Of a stretch of DNA of 64,000 nt, positions 8,988 through 18,637 are shown piece after piece. A program made the translations under genes and the position numbers. Where the stretch lies: contig JAPFFF010000012.1 of assembly GCA_039105265.1 (NCBI GenBank), positions 1,426,001 through 1,490,000 on the forward strand, in the 5' to 3' direction. Every line of letters starts with the position of its first letter. Positions within the stretch are counted from its first letter, which is position 1. The stretch is from Tritrichomonas musculus (lineage: Eukaryota > Parabasalia > Tritrichomonadida > Tritrichomonadidae). The notes beneath the pieces are model-generated. The model did no database searches, was not told the DNA's origin, and saw only the letters and a list, made by a program, of their open reading frames with translations.

Positions 8988-10850
8988 TTAATGCCTTGCA
9001 GACTTCATGAGCTTTCTTCTGTTATCAGGGACATCGGGATCCTGACGAGCTGTTTTCATTGAACGAGCTCTTGGGGCAGCAGGAGCAGAAGGAGGCGGCT
9101 TCACTCTCATTCTGGAGACCCAAGGATGAAGAAGTAGCTCCTTCATTGTAATTCGCTCACTAGGAACCCATTTTAAGCAAAGTTCGACCAATTCAATCAG
9201 GCCTTTTACATTTGGGTCATTTTGGGCTTCTTGCATTAAAATACCAGCAATTGATTTAGAAGAAATAGGATGAATTACACCTTTAGAATTTGGCCTGACA
9301 ATTGGCATGTTATTATCGTCAAAATAACAGCTTTTTTGGGTTCCTTTCTCATAAAATGAAGCAGGTGGCTCTCCAAGAACAGACATGAAAAGTTGCATCA
9401 TTTCAAACTCATCTTCACCTTTAAAAAGAACTTTACTTGTGTAAAGCTCTGGTATGAGACAACCAAAACTCCAAACATCAACTTCTGGGCCATAGCTAAG
9501 ACCTAAAATAATTTCTGGCGAGCGATAATAACGAGTTTGAACATATTCAAATAATGTATGATCGATTTTGCAGCAGCAGCCAAAGTCGGTAAGCTTAATA
9601 TTTGTTCGCCTAACACTAGACCAAATAACATTCTCAGGTTTGATATCGCAATGAATAAAACCTAGTGAATGAAGATAACCAATCGCGTCTGCAATTTGGC
9701 GGGTGATGAGTGGAAACTTAGACAGTTCAATACTATGCCCTTTGTTGTTTTTGAGACCTTTTTCAAGGTCAGTTGAAAGGAGTTCCATTACAAACACATG
9801 ATAAGTTGCAATGACCTGAAGTGAATCATGTGAACGATTATCATTGCTTTTTAAAAAGTTAGGGTTTTGTTCCCTTCTTTTATTCTTTGGCATTAGAGTA
9901 ATAATACTCTGATTGCTTTTATCTGTATTTTCATTGTTAAGATTATCAACATTGTTATCGTTAGTAGAAATTTGATTTTCAACTTGTTTTGAATCAGTTT
10001 GCTCATTTTTGGTACCATCTTTATGAATTTCAGGTAGGCAACTAAGTTCTTTACTATTTGAATCATCATTGTCAATATCAATCCTTCCTGATCGTTGACT
10101 ATGACTACTATGCTTTTCTTTATTAGAAATTAGATCATTTTTTTCTGTTTTGATTTTATCGCCATATACCTTCAATTCAAATAAATCAAAAACTTGAACA
10201 AGATGATGTTGAGTAGGAATGTCTCCTAATGATTTTAATGTCGAAAGAGTCTCTTTCTCGAGAAGAATCTGTTTATGCATGCATGGGATATCATGGACCA
10301 GCTTCACAGCAACTAGCCGATGATACTTATGATCGTAACATTTAATTACTATTCCAAACGCCCCTTTCCCGAGTTTAGATATTTGTTGATATCTAAAATC
10401 AATGTGATCATTCTTGACAAAATTAAAATACTCTAAATCTTGCTCCGTATTTTCATTATTGGAATTGTTGTTTGGGTGCTTTTGTCGAATATAATAAATC
10501 TCGTTTTTTGATTGAATTTCGATTTTTTCACGTTCAGTAAGTAGCGAACAATATTCAGGAGTATTTAAAACTTCCAGATATGTTAATGGCGCATTTTGTA
10601 GGGTTGGATATTCCGATTGCCTTTTAGGCTTATAAGCACCCCAATGAGGTCTTGAGTTTAAATTAATAGTTCTCGGCGATTTTGGTGGCGATACAGAAGC
10701 TTCTCTTGCCAAAAAGTTCTGATTATTTGATATAGGATTATTATTTAAAGATGGCAACATGCTTCTTACTGTATTGGGACATTTTTTAGGATAAAGGACG
10801 AGGCTCATTGGTGGCTTAGGGGGAGGAAAGACCTTATTCTTCACTTTCAT
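8988..10850 (-). CDS. DYRK-family protein kinase with a long insert in the N-lobe
   Basis: A 620-residue kinase. The start chosen is the ATG at 10850; the open frame continues upstream only to a TTG. Residues ~90-125 carry a DYRK-homology-box-like segment (TYLEVLNTPEYCSLLTEREK). The kinase domain follows: glycine loop GKGAFGIV (~160), VAVKLV lysine (~182), HCDIKPEN (~400), DFG (~422), and an activation loop YVQTRYYRSPEIILG whose tyrosines match the DYRK Y-x-Y autophosphorylation site. The domain ends near LLLHPWV (~578) and a basic tail follows. Between strands 4 and 5 (~233-340) sits a ~100-residue Asn/Ser/Asp-rich insert absent from ordinary DYRKs. The residues after DFG are CCC, giving an unusual triple Cys. 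It should be an active Ser/Thr kinase that self-phosphorylates on Tyr. HIPK or PRP4 types are less likely. Confidence 0.92.
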   Translation of the reverse strand: MKVKNKVFPPPKPPMSLVLYPKKCPNTVRSMLPSLNNNPISNNQNFLAREASVSPPKSPRTINLNSRPHWGAYKPKRQSEYPTLQNAPLTYLEVLNTPEYCSLLTEREKIEIQSKNEIYYIRQKHPNNNSNNENTEQDLEYFNFVKNDHIDFRYQQISKLGKGAFGIVIKCYDHKYHRLVAVKLVHDIPCMHKQILLEKETLSTLKSLGDIPTQHHLVQVFDLFELKVYGDKIKTEKNDLISNKEKHSSHSQRSGRIDIDNDDSNSKELSCLPEIHKDGTKNEQTDSKQVENQISTNDNNVDNLNNENTDKSNQSIITLMPKNKRREQNPNFLKSNDNRSHDSLQVIATYHVFVMELLSTDLEKGLKNNKGHSIELSKFPLITRQIADAIGYLHSLGFIHCDIKPENVIWSSVRRTNIKLTDFGCCCKIDHTLFEYVQTRYYRSPEIILGLSYGPEVDVWSFGCLIPELYTSKVLFKGEDEFEMMQLFMSVLGEPPASFYEKGTQKSCYFDDNNMPIVRPNSKGVIHPISSKSIAGILMQEAQNDPNVKGLIELVELCLKWVPSERITMKELLLHPWVSRMRVKPPPSAPAAPRARSMKTARQDPDVPDNRRKLMKSARH

Positions 10851-11383
10851 ATGAAGGTATAAGACCTCCTCTAAACTGAAAATTTTTATTAGCACCAAAC
10901 CACTTTTTGAATCATCCCAATCAAACTTTTTATTTGGGCTTGCTCAAAAAATCTCTTGATACATTGAAAATTTCAATAGCTTTTTTTTTAAATATGCGTT
11001 TTTTAAATTTTTAGGTAAATTTAAATGACCAAAAATGATCGATAAAGATATAAATTCAAAAAGTTTTATCATATTTAAATTTTTATTTCAGTTTATCTTA
11101 CCAACATGATTTGTTTTCAAGTTATCAAATAAGAATATTTGATTAGATTTAAAAATTGTAATCAAAGAAACATTTAAACCAAAAATTTGAGATATCAACA
11201 CTATGTGAATTTAAATTCACTGAATTTACATATGTAAAGTTTTTCATTTTAAATTCAAATATTATATAAAAGGACAGTATATACACTATAGTTTAGATAA
11301 GATAAAAAATAGAGTTTGATCAAACTTTCATTTTTGTAAACGGTCGCCATAAGGTAAATCATTTTTTAATAAAAACTTGAAAA
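10851..11383. promoter_or_regulatory. Divergent promoter region, DYRK kinase / XRN1
   Basis: This 533-bp AT-rich spacer separates two genes transcribed outward. The XRN1 side has a good initiator (separate entry). On the kinase side the ATG itself sits in TTCATATG, where TCATAT could serve as an initiator giving an extremely short leader. Nothing else stands out. Confidence 0.45.
11359..11369 (+). promoter_or_regulatory. Initiator (Inr)-like element of XRN1
   Basis: TCATTTTTTAA matches the trichomonad Inr consensus. If the A of TCA is the first transcribed base, the leader is 23 bases. Confidence 0.5.
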
Positions 11384-14300
11384 ATGGGTGTTCCAGGCTT
11401 TTACCGATGGCTTTGCCAACGTTATCCACTTATCCGAAGGCGCCTTGATGATCCATCTCGTCCAGTTTTTAACAATCTTTTCATAGATCTTAACGGAATT
11501 ATATATCGTGCTATCACTGCTACAAATTTCAAAGGGCCAGATTTAACAGAAGACTTTTTATCAGAAATGTATCGATATATTGATCTTCTCGTTCAAGTTA
11601 TAAAACCAACCGACCTTATTTTCATTGCTGTTGATGGAGTCGCTCCATTTGCAAAGGCAACCCAACAAAGAGAACGCAGATTTGTTGCAGCGCAAGGCCT
11701 TGTACCAGGATCATTTGATCGTTCCTCAATAACACCAGGAACTCAATTTATGTACGATCTTCATCAAAAACTATTAGATTTTATTAGTAAACAAAAATTA
11801 AAAGACCTTATATGGTCTACTGCACAAGTCATATACAGTGGGGTTTTTGTTCCTGGTGAAGGAGAACATAAAATTATGAATTATATCCGAGAAAATCGTG
11901 CTTCTCCTGAATGGAACCCAAACCAGGTACACTGTGTTTACTCAACCGATGCAGATCTATTATTTTTGACTCTGCAAACACACGAACCATATTTTGTTGT
12001 TCTTAGAGAAATTGATGCAGTTTTTTTCAAAAGAGAATCACAAATTTTTGAAGCTAAAACTAGTACTGTTTCATGGGCCGAAGATGCATTCGAAATCGTA
12101 CACTTATCTCTTGTTCGAGAGTATCTTGCACTAGATTTCAATGTTGAAGGCGAAGAACTTGAATTAACAATAGATGATTTCATTGCACTTTCATTTCTTG
12201 TTGGTAATGATTTTATTCCGTTTTTCAATGACATTGACATATCAACTGGGAGCTATGACGACATTTTGAATATATACAAAATGATAAGAGAAAGCTCACC
12301 ATACTTGATTGAAAATGGACAATTTAACAAAAGTGTAATGAAATTATTCTTCCAGAAAATAATTGAATTATTCCACCAAAGATACAAAGAAAAAATGGAC
12401 TTGAGTGAACCTATTGAAGAAGTTGCAAAAATATGCACAGAAAAAAATAGACAATATCTAATTGAGAAATATGATAATCCGGAAAACCTTGATGAATTAA
12501 TCAAAGAAATGTCTTTTTCAATTCTTGATGCATTTGATTGGGTTTTAAAGTATTATAGAGAAGGATGCCCTTCATGGAAATGGCACTATCCATACCATTA
12601 TGCTCCGCCACTCGAGTTTGTCATTCCATACATTGATGAGCATCAGTCTGAATTCGAAGAAGAGTTTCCAAACCCACCGCTTTTACAACTTCTTACAGTT
12701 CTCCCTCCCCAATCTAAAAATCTTCTGCCCAAAGAACTTCAACCTCTCTTTGATTGCGAAGAACTAAAAGATTTTTACCCAGAAAAAATTAATACTGATC
12801 AAAATGGACGTAAAGCAGATTGGCAAGCAACAGTTTTGATCCCAATGATTGATATTGAACTTCTTGAAAGAAAGTTTAATGAAATTGAACTCCCTGACGA
12901 TATAATTGAAAATTTAAACAAAGTTGAATTTCCTATTGAATTTGTCAATGGAATTGAACAAGAAGAGATAAACATTTTGAAAGGTGAAATTCCATTCCAA
13001 CCTGAAAACCTTTCAACAGAAAGACCAGTTTGCATACCAACATTTGAAGGATTCGATTTTAAGTTTCGTGAAGAAGTTGTTCCAGTAAAACTTTTTGAAC
13101 ATCACAGCTCAAAGCCATCATTTGTGATCCAAGTTGAAAGAGATCCACAAACTGCTGAAGAAGTTAAAGGTCTTTTGGATCAGAAAATTTTAATAAACTG
13201 GCCTTATCTTCGTCCAGCAACTGTAATAGGAATGATGGATGAGAAAAACATCTACAATGCTTCATCAAAAACATTTGTTCCATTTACAGGAAAATTCCCT
13301 GCTGACAAATGCCATGATGATCTCATGACTACAAAAGCACTGGATCTTGGACAAATCTCAGTTTTTCTTAATGTTGTTGCTCAAAATGGTGATGGAACAT
13401 TTGAATCAAAGAAAAACAGAAATGTCCCAATTAACCTTATGGTACCATATGATTCTCGTCCTGAAATAAGTCATAATTTCCAACCGCCACCTGTTAGAGA
13501 ACCAGATTTAAACGAAACAGTCGTGTTCATCGGAGGCTTTGCTGAAAGTGGCGTTGGCTCAATTGTTGAAAAAGATGAAAAAGGCAAATATTTCAAAGTT
13601 AACGTTCATCATCGCATTTATCCACCAGTAAAAACTATTATCAAAGATGATCTTCGTCGTTGGATCACTTTCCAAGACCTTGTGAAGAGTGTTGGACGTA
13701 TCACATTTAAAGCATTACGCACATGCTTATCCAAAGTAATTCTTCAACCATCTGGCATTAATATTGCCTTGACATTGTTTACATACGAACATAAAGTTAT
13801 CGAAGGATGCTGCAAGCGCCTTCCTGATGATAATTCATATGTATTTGCTAGCTTCATACCATTTTTAGTTAAGGAGTACTTTACTTATACCGGATCATTA
13901 AAGACAATTATAATGGATTCATATAATCGAAAAGAGAAGGAACTTCCTAAAATCACACTCGAGATGCTTTATGGTGGAAATGCTGATCATCAAAATGAAT
14001 GCTTTGAGAGATTGATTAATTGGCTCTCCGAAAATGCACCAGCTGTTAAGTTCCCACTCGTTCCTGATAATTCCAACTTCCTTTCAAAAGAATGTCTTTC
14101 AAAACTTGAAAGTACAATTAACACTTTTGATTTTAATGTACATGATGAAACCGTAGATTCTTATGATACATCTGCTATTCTTTGGAGAACGAAACCTAAT
14201 CCAAAACCACTTTCAGATCTTCCAAGAATTGGCCAGAGAGTTGTATCAATTGCTTCATCTGGTCCTGCTATTTTTGGAGAAATTGGAACTGTCATTGAAA

Positions 14301-14434
14301 CTGATCCAAATGGATATGTGACTGTTTTATTCGACAACATACTCACTTGTGGAACTAGGCTTGAGGGAAGGCTTTCAACCAATAGAGGATTAAGACTACG
14401 TGCTAATGAAATAATTATTGTTCGAGGATCGTGA
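11384..14434 (+). CDS. XRN1: XRN1-type 5'-3' exoribonuclease
   Basis: A 1016-residue member of the XRN family, which degrades 5'-monophosphorylated RNA processively and is the main cytoplasmic mRNA-decay nuclease. The N-terminus is diagnostic: GVPGFYRWL at residue 2, FIDLNGIIYRA (~33), FIAVDGVAPFAKATQQRERR (~80-100), GEGEHKIMNYIR (~158), YSTDADLLFLTL (~185) and SFLVGNDFIPF (~270). These supply the acidic metal-binding residues and the basic pocket that reads the 5' phosphate. There is no CCHC knuckle as in many nuclear XRN2 proteins. The last ~80 residues (RIGQRVVSIASSG onward) resemble the SH3/KOW-like module of XRN1. That favours XRN1 over XRN2, although both are possible by sequence alone. 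It is shorter than yeast Xrn1 (about 1500 residues), lacking the long low-complexity tail. Confidence 0.94.
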   Translation: MGVPGFYRWLCQRYPLIRRRLDDPSRPVFNNLFIDLNGIIYRAITATNFKGPDLTEDFLSEMYRYIDLLVQVIKPTDLIFIAVDGVAPFAKATQQRERRFVAAQGLVPGSFDRSSITPGTQFMYDLHQKLLDFISKQKLKDLIWSTAQVIYSGVFVPGEGEHKIMNYIRENRASPEWNPNQVHCVYSTDADLLFLTLQTHEPYFVVLREIDAVFFKRESQIFEAKTSTVSWAEDAFEIVHLSLVREYLALDFNVEGEELELTIDDFIALSFLVGNDFIPFFNDIDISTGSYDDILNIYKMIRESSPYLIENGQFNKSVMKLFFQKIIELFHQRYKEKMDLSEPIEEVAKICTEKNRQYLIEKYDNPENLDELIKEMSFSILDAFDWVLKYYREGCPSWKWHYPYHYAPPLEFVIPYIDEHQSEFEEEFPNPPLLQLLTVLPPQSKNLLPKELQPLFDCEELKDFYPEKINTDQNGRKADWQATVLIPMIDIELLERKFNEIELPDDIIENLNKVEFPIEFVNGIEQEEINILKGEIPFQPENLSTERPVCIPTFEGFDFKFREEVVPVKLFEHHSSKPSFVIQVERDPQTAEEVKGLLDQKILINWPYLRPATVIGMMDEKNIYNASSKTFVPFTGKFPADKCHDDLMTTKALDLGQISVFLNVVAQNGDGTFESKKNRNVPINLMVPYDSRPEISHNFQPPPVREPDLNETVVFIGGFAESGVGSIVEKDEKGKYFKVNVHHRIYPPVKTIIKDDLRRWITFQDLVKSVGRITFKALRTCLSKVILQPSGINIALTLFTYEHKVIEGCCKRLPDDNSYVFASFIPFLVKEYFTYTGSLKTIIMDSYNRKEKELPKITLEMLYGGNADHQNECFERLINWLSENAPAVKFPLVPDNSNFLSKECLSKLESTINTFDFNVHDETVDSYDTSAILWRTKPNPKPLSDLPRIGQRVVSIASSGPAIFGEIGTVIETDPNGYVTVLFDNILTCGTRLEGRLSTNRGLRLRANEIIIVRGS

Positions 14435-14944
14435 TTATATTATTTCTATTTTAGCATTTGATGACCAACAGGTTTTTTTTCAATCTTTTATTATAAAAGT
14501 TGGGATGATTTTATTGTAAATATTTATGACTCAATCATATGAATGTGAAAAATGTTTTCTCTCGAATTATATAAAATATTTTAATAATATTTTTTTTATA
14601 TTTTTTTCATCATTAAATTATGATTTTTTTAATACGAAAATGTTCGGTAATGAAAGGAAAAAGTACCTAAAAATCTGTATTTTTATTAATTTAAACTTGA
14701 ATTATCATTCCCAATTGAATATTAATATTCAAGTATTATTTATTGCAATTATAATATTAAAATGCTAAAAAGTGATTTTGAATATCTCTGATTTATTATG
14801 TAAAGCTTTTTAATTTAAATTCATAACATTTCATGAAAATGGTTCTTTTAAAATTTTTAAAATTTCAAAAAATTAGGTATTGCACAAAATTTTTATCGTT
14901 TCCGACCATTTATTATTTGACATAATTATATCATTTTTTTATCA
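14435..14944. other. Intergenic region, XRN1 to UBA1
   Basis: A 510-bp AT-rich spacer with the XRN1 3' end and the UBA1 promoter. The short open frame at 14526-14768 is dominated by Phe, Ile, Asn and Lys and has no family look; I treat it as chance. No RNA gene seen. Confidence 0.5.
14931..14940 (+). promoter_or_regulatory. Initiator (Inr)-like element of UBA1
   Basis: TCATTTTTTT lies just before the gene; transcription from its A would give a 12-base leader, normal for trichomonads. Confidence 0.5.
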
Positions 14945-17900
14945 ATGTCTCAAACTGATAAGTCTAAAGACCCAGTAATTGATGAAGATCTTTACTCACG
15001 TCAAATTTACGTTCTTGGTCTTGATGCAATGAAGAGGCTTGCTTCTTCTTCCGTTCTTATCTCAGGCATGGGCGGACTTGGTGTTGAAATTGCGAAAAAC
15101 GTTATTCTTGCAGGCGTTCAAAGTGTTACAATTCACGATACCCGTAAAGCAGAAATTCGTGATCTTGCTTCAAACTTTTATCTCACTGAAAAATCAATCG
15201 GCAAAAACCGCGCTTTGGAATCTCTTACTCAACTTGCTGGATTAAATGATTATGTCTCAGTTGAAGCAAAAACAGAGCCACTTACAGATGCATTCCTTAA
15301 GAAATATCAATGTGTTGTTATCACTGATTATCATCCAGAATCCGAAATTAAAAGAATATCTTCATTTTGCCATAAAAATGGAATCAAATTAATTCTTACA
15401 GAAGCTCGTGGTGTATTTGCTTACGTATTTGATGATTTCGGATCTAATTTTGTTGTTACTGATCCAAACGGCGAACCACCTTCACGCTTCTTGTTAAGTT
15501 TTGTAACAAAAGCACAGAATGGTGTTGTTACAATAGCTGATGGCGAATCTCACGAACTCGGAGATGGCGATTATGTTTCTTTTGAAGAAGTTGAAGGAAT
15601 GACAGAATTGAATGGTAAAGAATTTGAAGTTAAGGTTATTAATCATCGTCAGTTCTCAATCGGCGATACAAGCAAATTTGGTACATACACCTCAGAGCAC
15701 AGAAGTGGTTATGGAAATCAAATTATTAAGCCATTAAAGCTTAACTTCTTAGAATATACAGAAGCTCTCAAAGATCCAAATACAATGCAAAATGTATTTG
15801 ACTATTGCACTTTTGGTCAAGATCAACAGGTTATCTTAGCATTTGCTGCAGCACAACATTACATGGATAAAAGCAAAAAGGATACACCAGAAGTCTCTGG
15901 CGATGATCTTTTGGCAGCTGCCAAGGAGATTAACTCAACATATAAGATTGTCGATGAAATTGATGAAAAATTAATTCGTGAATTTGCAAGAGAAAGTGGA
16001 GCTGTTATCTGCCCAACATGCGCCGCATTTGGTGGTATTGCTGGTCAAGAAGTTATCAAATCAATTTCTGGAAAGTTTGGCCCTGTTCAACAATTCTTTG
16101 CAATGGGCTATACATCATCTCTTCCTAAGGATATTAAATATACATTAAAGAATGACCGTTACGATCCTTATAGAATTGTTTTTGGAGACAAGCAACAAGA
16201 AGTCATGGAAGGACTCCGCTACTTTATGATCGGCGCTGGAGCTCTTGGTTGCGAACAATTAAAGAATTGGGCTTTAATGGGTGTTGCTACAAAAGGAAAG
16301 GGTCAAGTTTTTATTACTGATATGGACTCAATTGAAAGATCCAACTTAAATCGTCAATTCCTTTTCAGAAATAATGATATCGGTAAGATGAAGAGTGATG
16401 CAGCTGCTGACGCAGTTCGTGTCATGAATCCCACCATTAAAATTGAATCTCAACAGAACAAGATTGGTCCAGAATCATCACACATTTATAATGATGCATT
16501 TTATGAGCATCTTGATGGTGTTTGCAACGCGCTTGATAATGTGGCAACACGTCTCTTCTCCGATCAAATGTGCGTCTTTTATAACAAACCTCTTCTTGAA
16601 TCAGGAACTCTTGGAACAAAGGCTCACTACCAAATAGTTGTTCCAAAACTCACAGAAAGTTATGGTAGCCAACCAGATCAACCAGAAAAAGGCATTCCAA
16701 TGTGCACATTGCACAACTTCCCATCAAACATTGATCACTGCTGCATGTGGGGAAGAGATCAATTTGGAGGCTTATTTGAGAAGCAACCACAATCAGTTTT
16801 GGCTCTCTTAAAAGATCCAAATTATATTGAAAAGATGAGAGCAAGCGATCAAGGACAACTTGAAATTACTCTACAAGCAGCCAAAGATTTCTTCATAAAC
16901 GAAAAATGCAAAGACTTCAACGACTGTATTAAATGGGCTCGCCTTAAGTTTGAGGAATTCTTCAACTTCAAGATTCGTGATTTACAAAACCAATTCCCAG
17001 AAAATGCAGTTTCACCAGAAGGACTTCCATTCTGGACCGGAAACAAGAGATATCCACATGCCGCAACATTTGATCCAAAGAATCAATACCATGCAGCATT
17101 TGTTAAAGCAGCCGCAATAATCAGAGCTCGTGTTTGTGGAATTAAACCAGAAAAAGTTGACATCCCACAACTTGCTGCAAAAGTACCAGTCAAAGAATGG
17201 AAACCAAGTGGAAAGAAGATTAATATTGATGAAGATGATAAGAAAGATGACAATAAACCAAAACAACCAGAGGCATCGCTTGATTCATCTAAGATTGACT
17301 CTCTCATAAAAGAAATCACACCATATCTTGCAAAGGCTCGCGAACACCCACCACAACCAGAACAATTTGAGAAAGATGATGATTCAAACGGACACATTGA
17401 TTTCATTGCAGCAGCAGCAAACATTCGTGCTATTAACTATAGCATTGAGCCAAAGGATAAACTTGAAATCAAGAGAATTGCTGGAAAGATCATTCCAGCT
17501 ATTGCTACAACAACAGCAATGATTTGCGGTTTAGTTGCTCTTGAAATGTATAAGGTTCATAACTATGAACATGACAAGAAGATCGAAGATTTCAGATTCG
17601 GATCAATTAACTTAGCTATTCCAGTATTTAATATTAGCGAGCCAATCCCATGCCATATTACAGAATGCCCAGCAAACCATATCAAATATTCCTTATGGGA
17701 TAAATGGGTTATTGAAGGTGACTTAACTCTTGGAGAATTCATCAAAGCTGTCAAAGATAAATATAAAGTCAATGTTGATATGGTTACTGTCGGACGAAAT
17801 TTGGTTTATCCTGTTTTCAATGATCCTAAGAAATCACAACAAAGAATGCAAGGCAAGTTAACAAAGATTTTAACTGAAGAGATGGGTGTTCCTCCTCTTG

Positions 17901-17995
17901 TTGAAGGACAATATTATTTACCAATTGAATGCCTTTGCGTTGATGATGAAGAAAATGATGTTGAAACACCACCATTTATTCTTAAAGTTAAATAA
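14945..17995 (+). CDS. UBA1: Ubiquitin-activating enzyme E1
   Basis: A 1016-residue full-length E1, which adenylates ubiquitin with ATP and captures it as a thioester before passing it to E2 enzymes. The inactive adenylation half starts with YSRQIYVLG and SGMGGLGVEIAKNV (~40-55). The active half has GAGALGCEQLKNWALMG (~430), DMDSIERSNLNRQFLFR (~460) and the catalytic Cys within GIPMCTLHNFP (Cys587 from this start). The C-terminus (~920-1016) is the ubiquitin-fold domain that binds E2. Length and order match canonical UBA1 rather than the two-subunit E1s of SUMO or NEDD8. Codon use looks like that of a highly expressed gene, with cleaner, more regular codons than its neighbours. Pairs functionally with the large deubiquitinase at the right end of the window. 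Confidence 0.97.
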   Translation: MSQTDKSKDPVIDEDLYSRQIYVLGLDAMKRLASSSVLISGMGGLGVEIAKNVILAGVQSVTIHDTRKAEIRDLASNFYLTEKSIGKNRALESLTQLAGLNDYVSVEAKTEPLTDAFLKKYQCVVITDYHPESEIKRISSFCHKNGIKLILTEARGVFAYVFDDFGSNFVVTDPNGEPPSRFLLSFVTKAQNGVVTIADGESHELGDGDYVSFEEVEGMTELNGKEFEVKVINHRQFSIGDTSKFGTYTSEHRSGYGNQIIKPLKLNFLEYTEALKDPNTMQNVFDYCTFGQDQQVILAFAAAQHYMDKSKKDTPEVSGDDLLAAAKEINSTYKIVDEIDEKLIREFARESGAVICPTCAAFGGIAGQEVIKSISGKFGPVQQFFAMGYTSSLPKDIKYTLKNDRYDPYRIVFGDKQQEVMEGLRYFMIGAGALGCEQLKNWALMGVATKGKGQVFITDMDSIERSNLNRQFLFRNNDIGKMKSDAAADAVRVMNPTIKIESQQNKIGPESSHIYNDAFYEHLDGVCNALDNVATRLFSDQMCVFYNKPLLESGTLGTKAHYQIVVPKLTESYGSQPDQPEKGIPMCTLHNFPSNIDHCCMWGRDQFGGLFEKQPQSVLALLKDPNYIEKMRASDQGQLEITLQAAKDFFINEKCKDFNDCIKWARLKFEEFFNFKIRDLQNQFPENAVSPEGLPFWTGNKRYPHAATFDPKNQYHAAFVKAAAIIRARVCGIKPEKVDIPQLAAKVPVKEWKPSGKKINIDEDDKKDDNKPKQPEASLDSSKIDSLIKEITPYLAKAREHPPQPEQFEKDDDSNGHIDFIAAAANIRAINYSIEPKDKLEIKRIAGKIIPAIATTTAMICGLVALEMYKVHNYEHDKKIEDFRFGSINLAIPVFNISEPIPCHITECPANHIKYSLWDKWVIEGDLTLGEFIKAVKDKYKVNVDMVTVGRNLVYPVFNDPKKSQQRMQGKLTKILTEEMGVPPLVEGQYYLPIECLCVDDEENDVETPPFILKVK

Positions 17996-18637
17996 ATGAT
18001 TAATATTCTCTTATTATTTTTATTTTATTTTTTTTTTTTTTTTAAATATATGACTTGTCTTTATGAGCTTAGGCTAAAATTGTTATTCAGATTTGATTAT
18101 CAGGCTAACCAATTTTCATACCTGAAAAAAATTGATTTGATCAAACATATATATATATTATCAAGAATTGAATAATTTATCATAGTACATTTTGCACTTT
18201 TGATGTTCCATGAAAAAGTAGTGGATATAATAAATTTGAATTTGTCGGATTAATTAATTAAAATTATATTTTATCACTGCCACTTGATAATCACTTTGAA
18301 AATCATTAAAAAATGATCCAAACTTTGGATAATTCTTAATGTACAGGGAAATAGTTATTTTCAAAGTTTAAAATTTGATGAGTTCTCTCAAAAACAATCA
18401 TCATTTTCAAATTTTTGAAATGAATTATTACGAATATGATAACAATAATTCATATTTAAAGAAATAAATCTTTTTTTTATTTTTGATGATGGAAAAAAGT
18501 TCTAATCACTTGTTTGACTAGTTTTGTGCCTCTTTTTTTTTGCATAATTTTTATTGAAATTATACAGCCTTGAAAATTGCTTTTTATGAGCAAAAAGTTG
18601 TTCTTATCAACAAGATCATTTAGAAGAATTGAAACAT
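17996..18637. other. Intergenic region, UBA1 to BRCT-ankyrin relic
   Basis: A 642-bp AT-rich spacer with a T-rich stretch just after the UBA1 stop and an (AT)n patch near 18150. No coding or RNA gene seen apart from the initiator noted separately. Confidence 0.5.
18616..18622 (+). promoter_or_regulatory. Initiator (Inr)-like element before the BRCT-ankyrin relic
   Basis: TCATTTA lies 22 bases before the ATG at 18638, so the decayed gene still keeps a promoter-like start. Confidence 0.4.

Noticed and set aside
14526-14768. 80-codon open frame between XRN1 and UBA1
   Set aside because: Extreme Phe/Ile/Asn/Lys composition and no domain; typical of AT-rich spacer.
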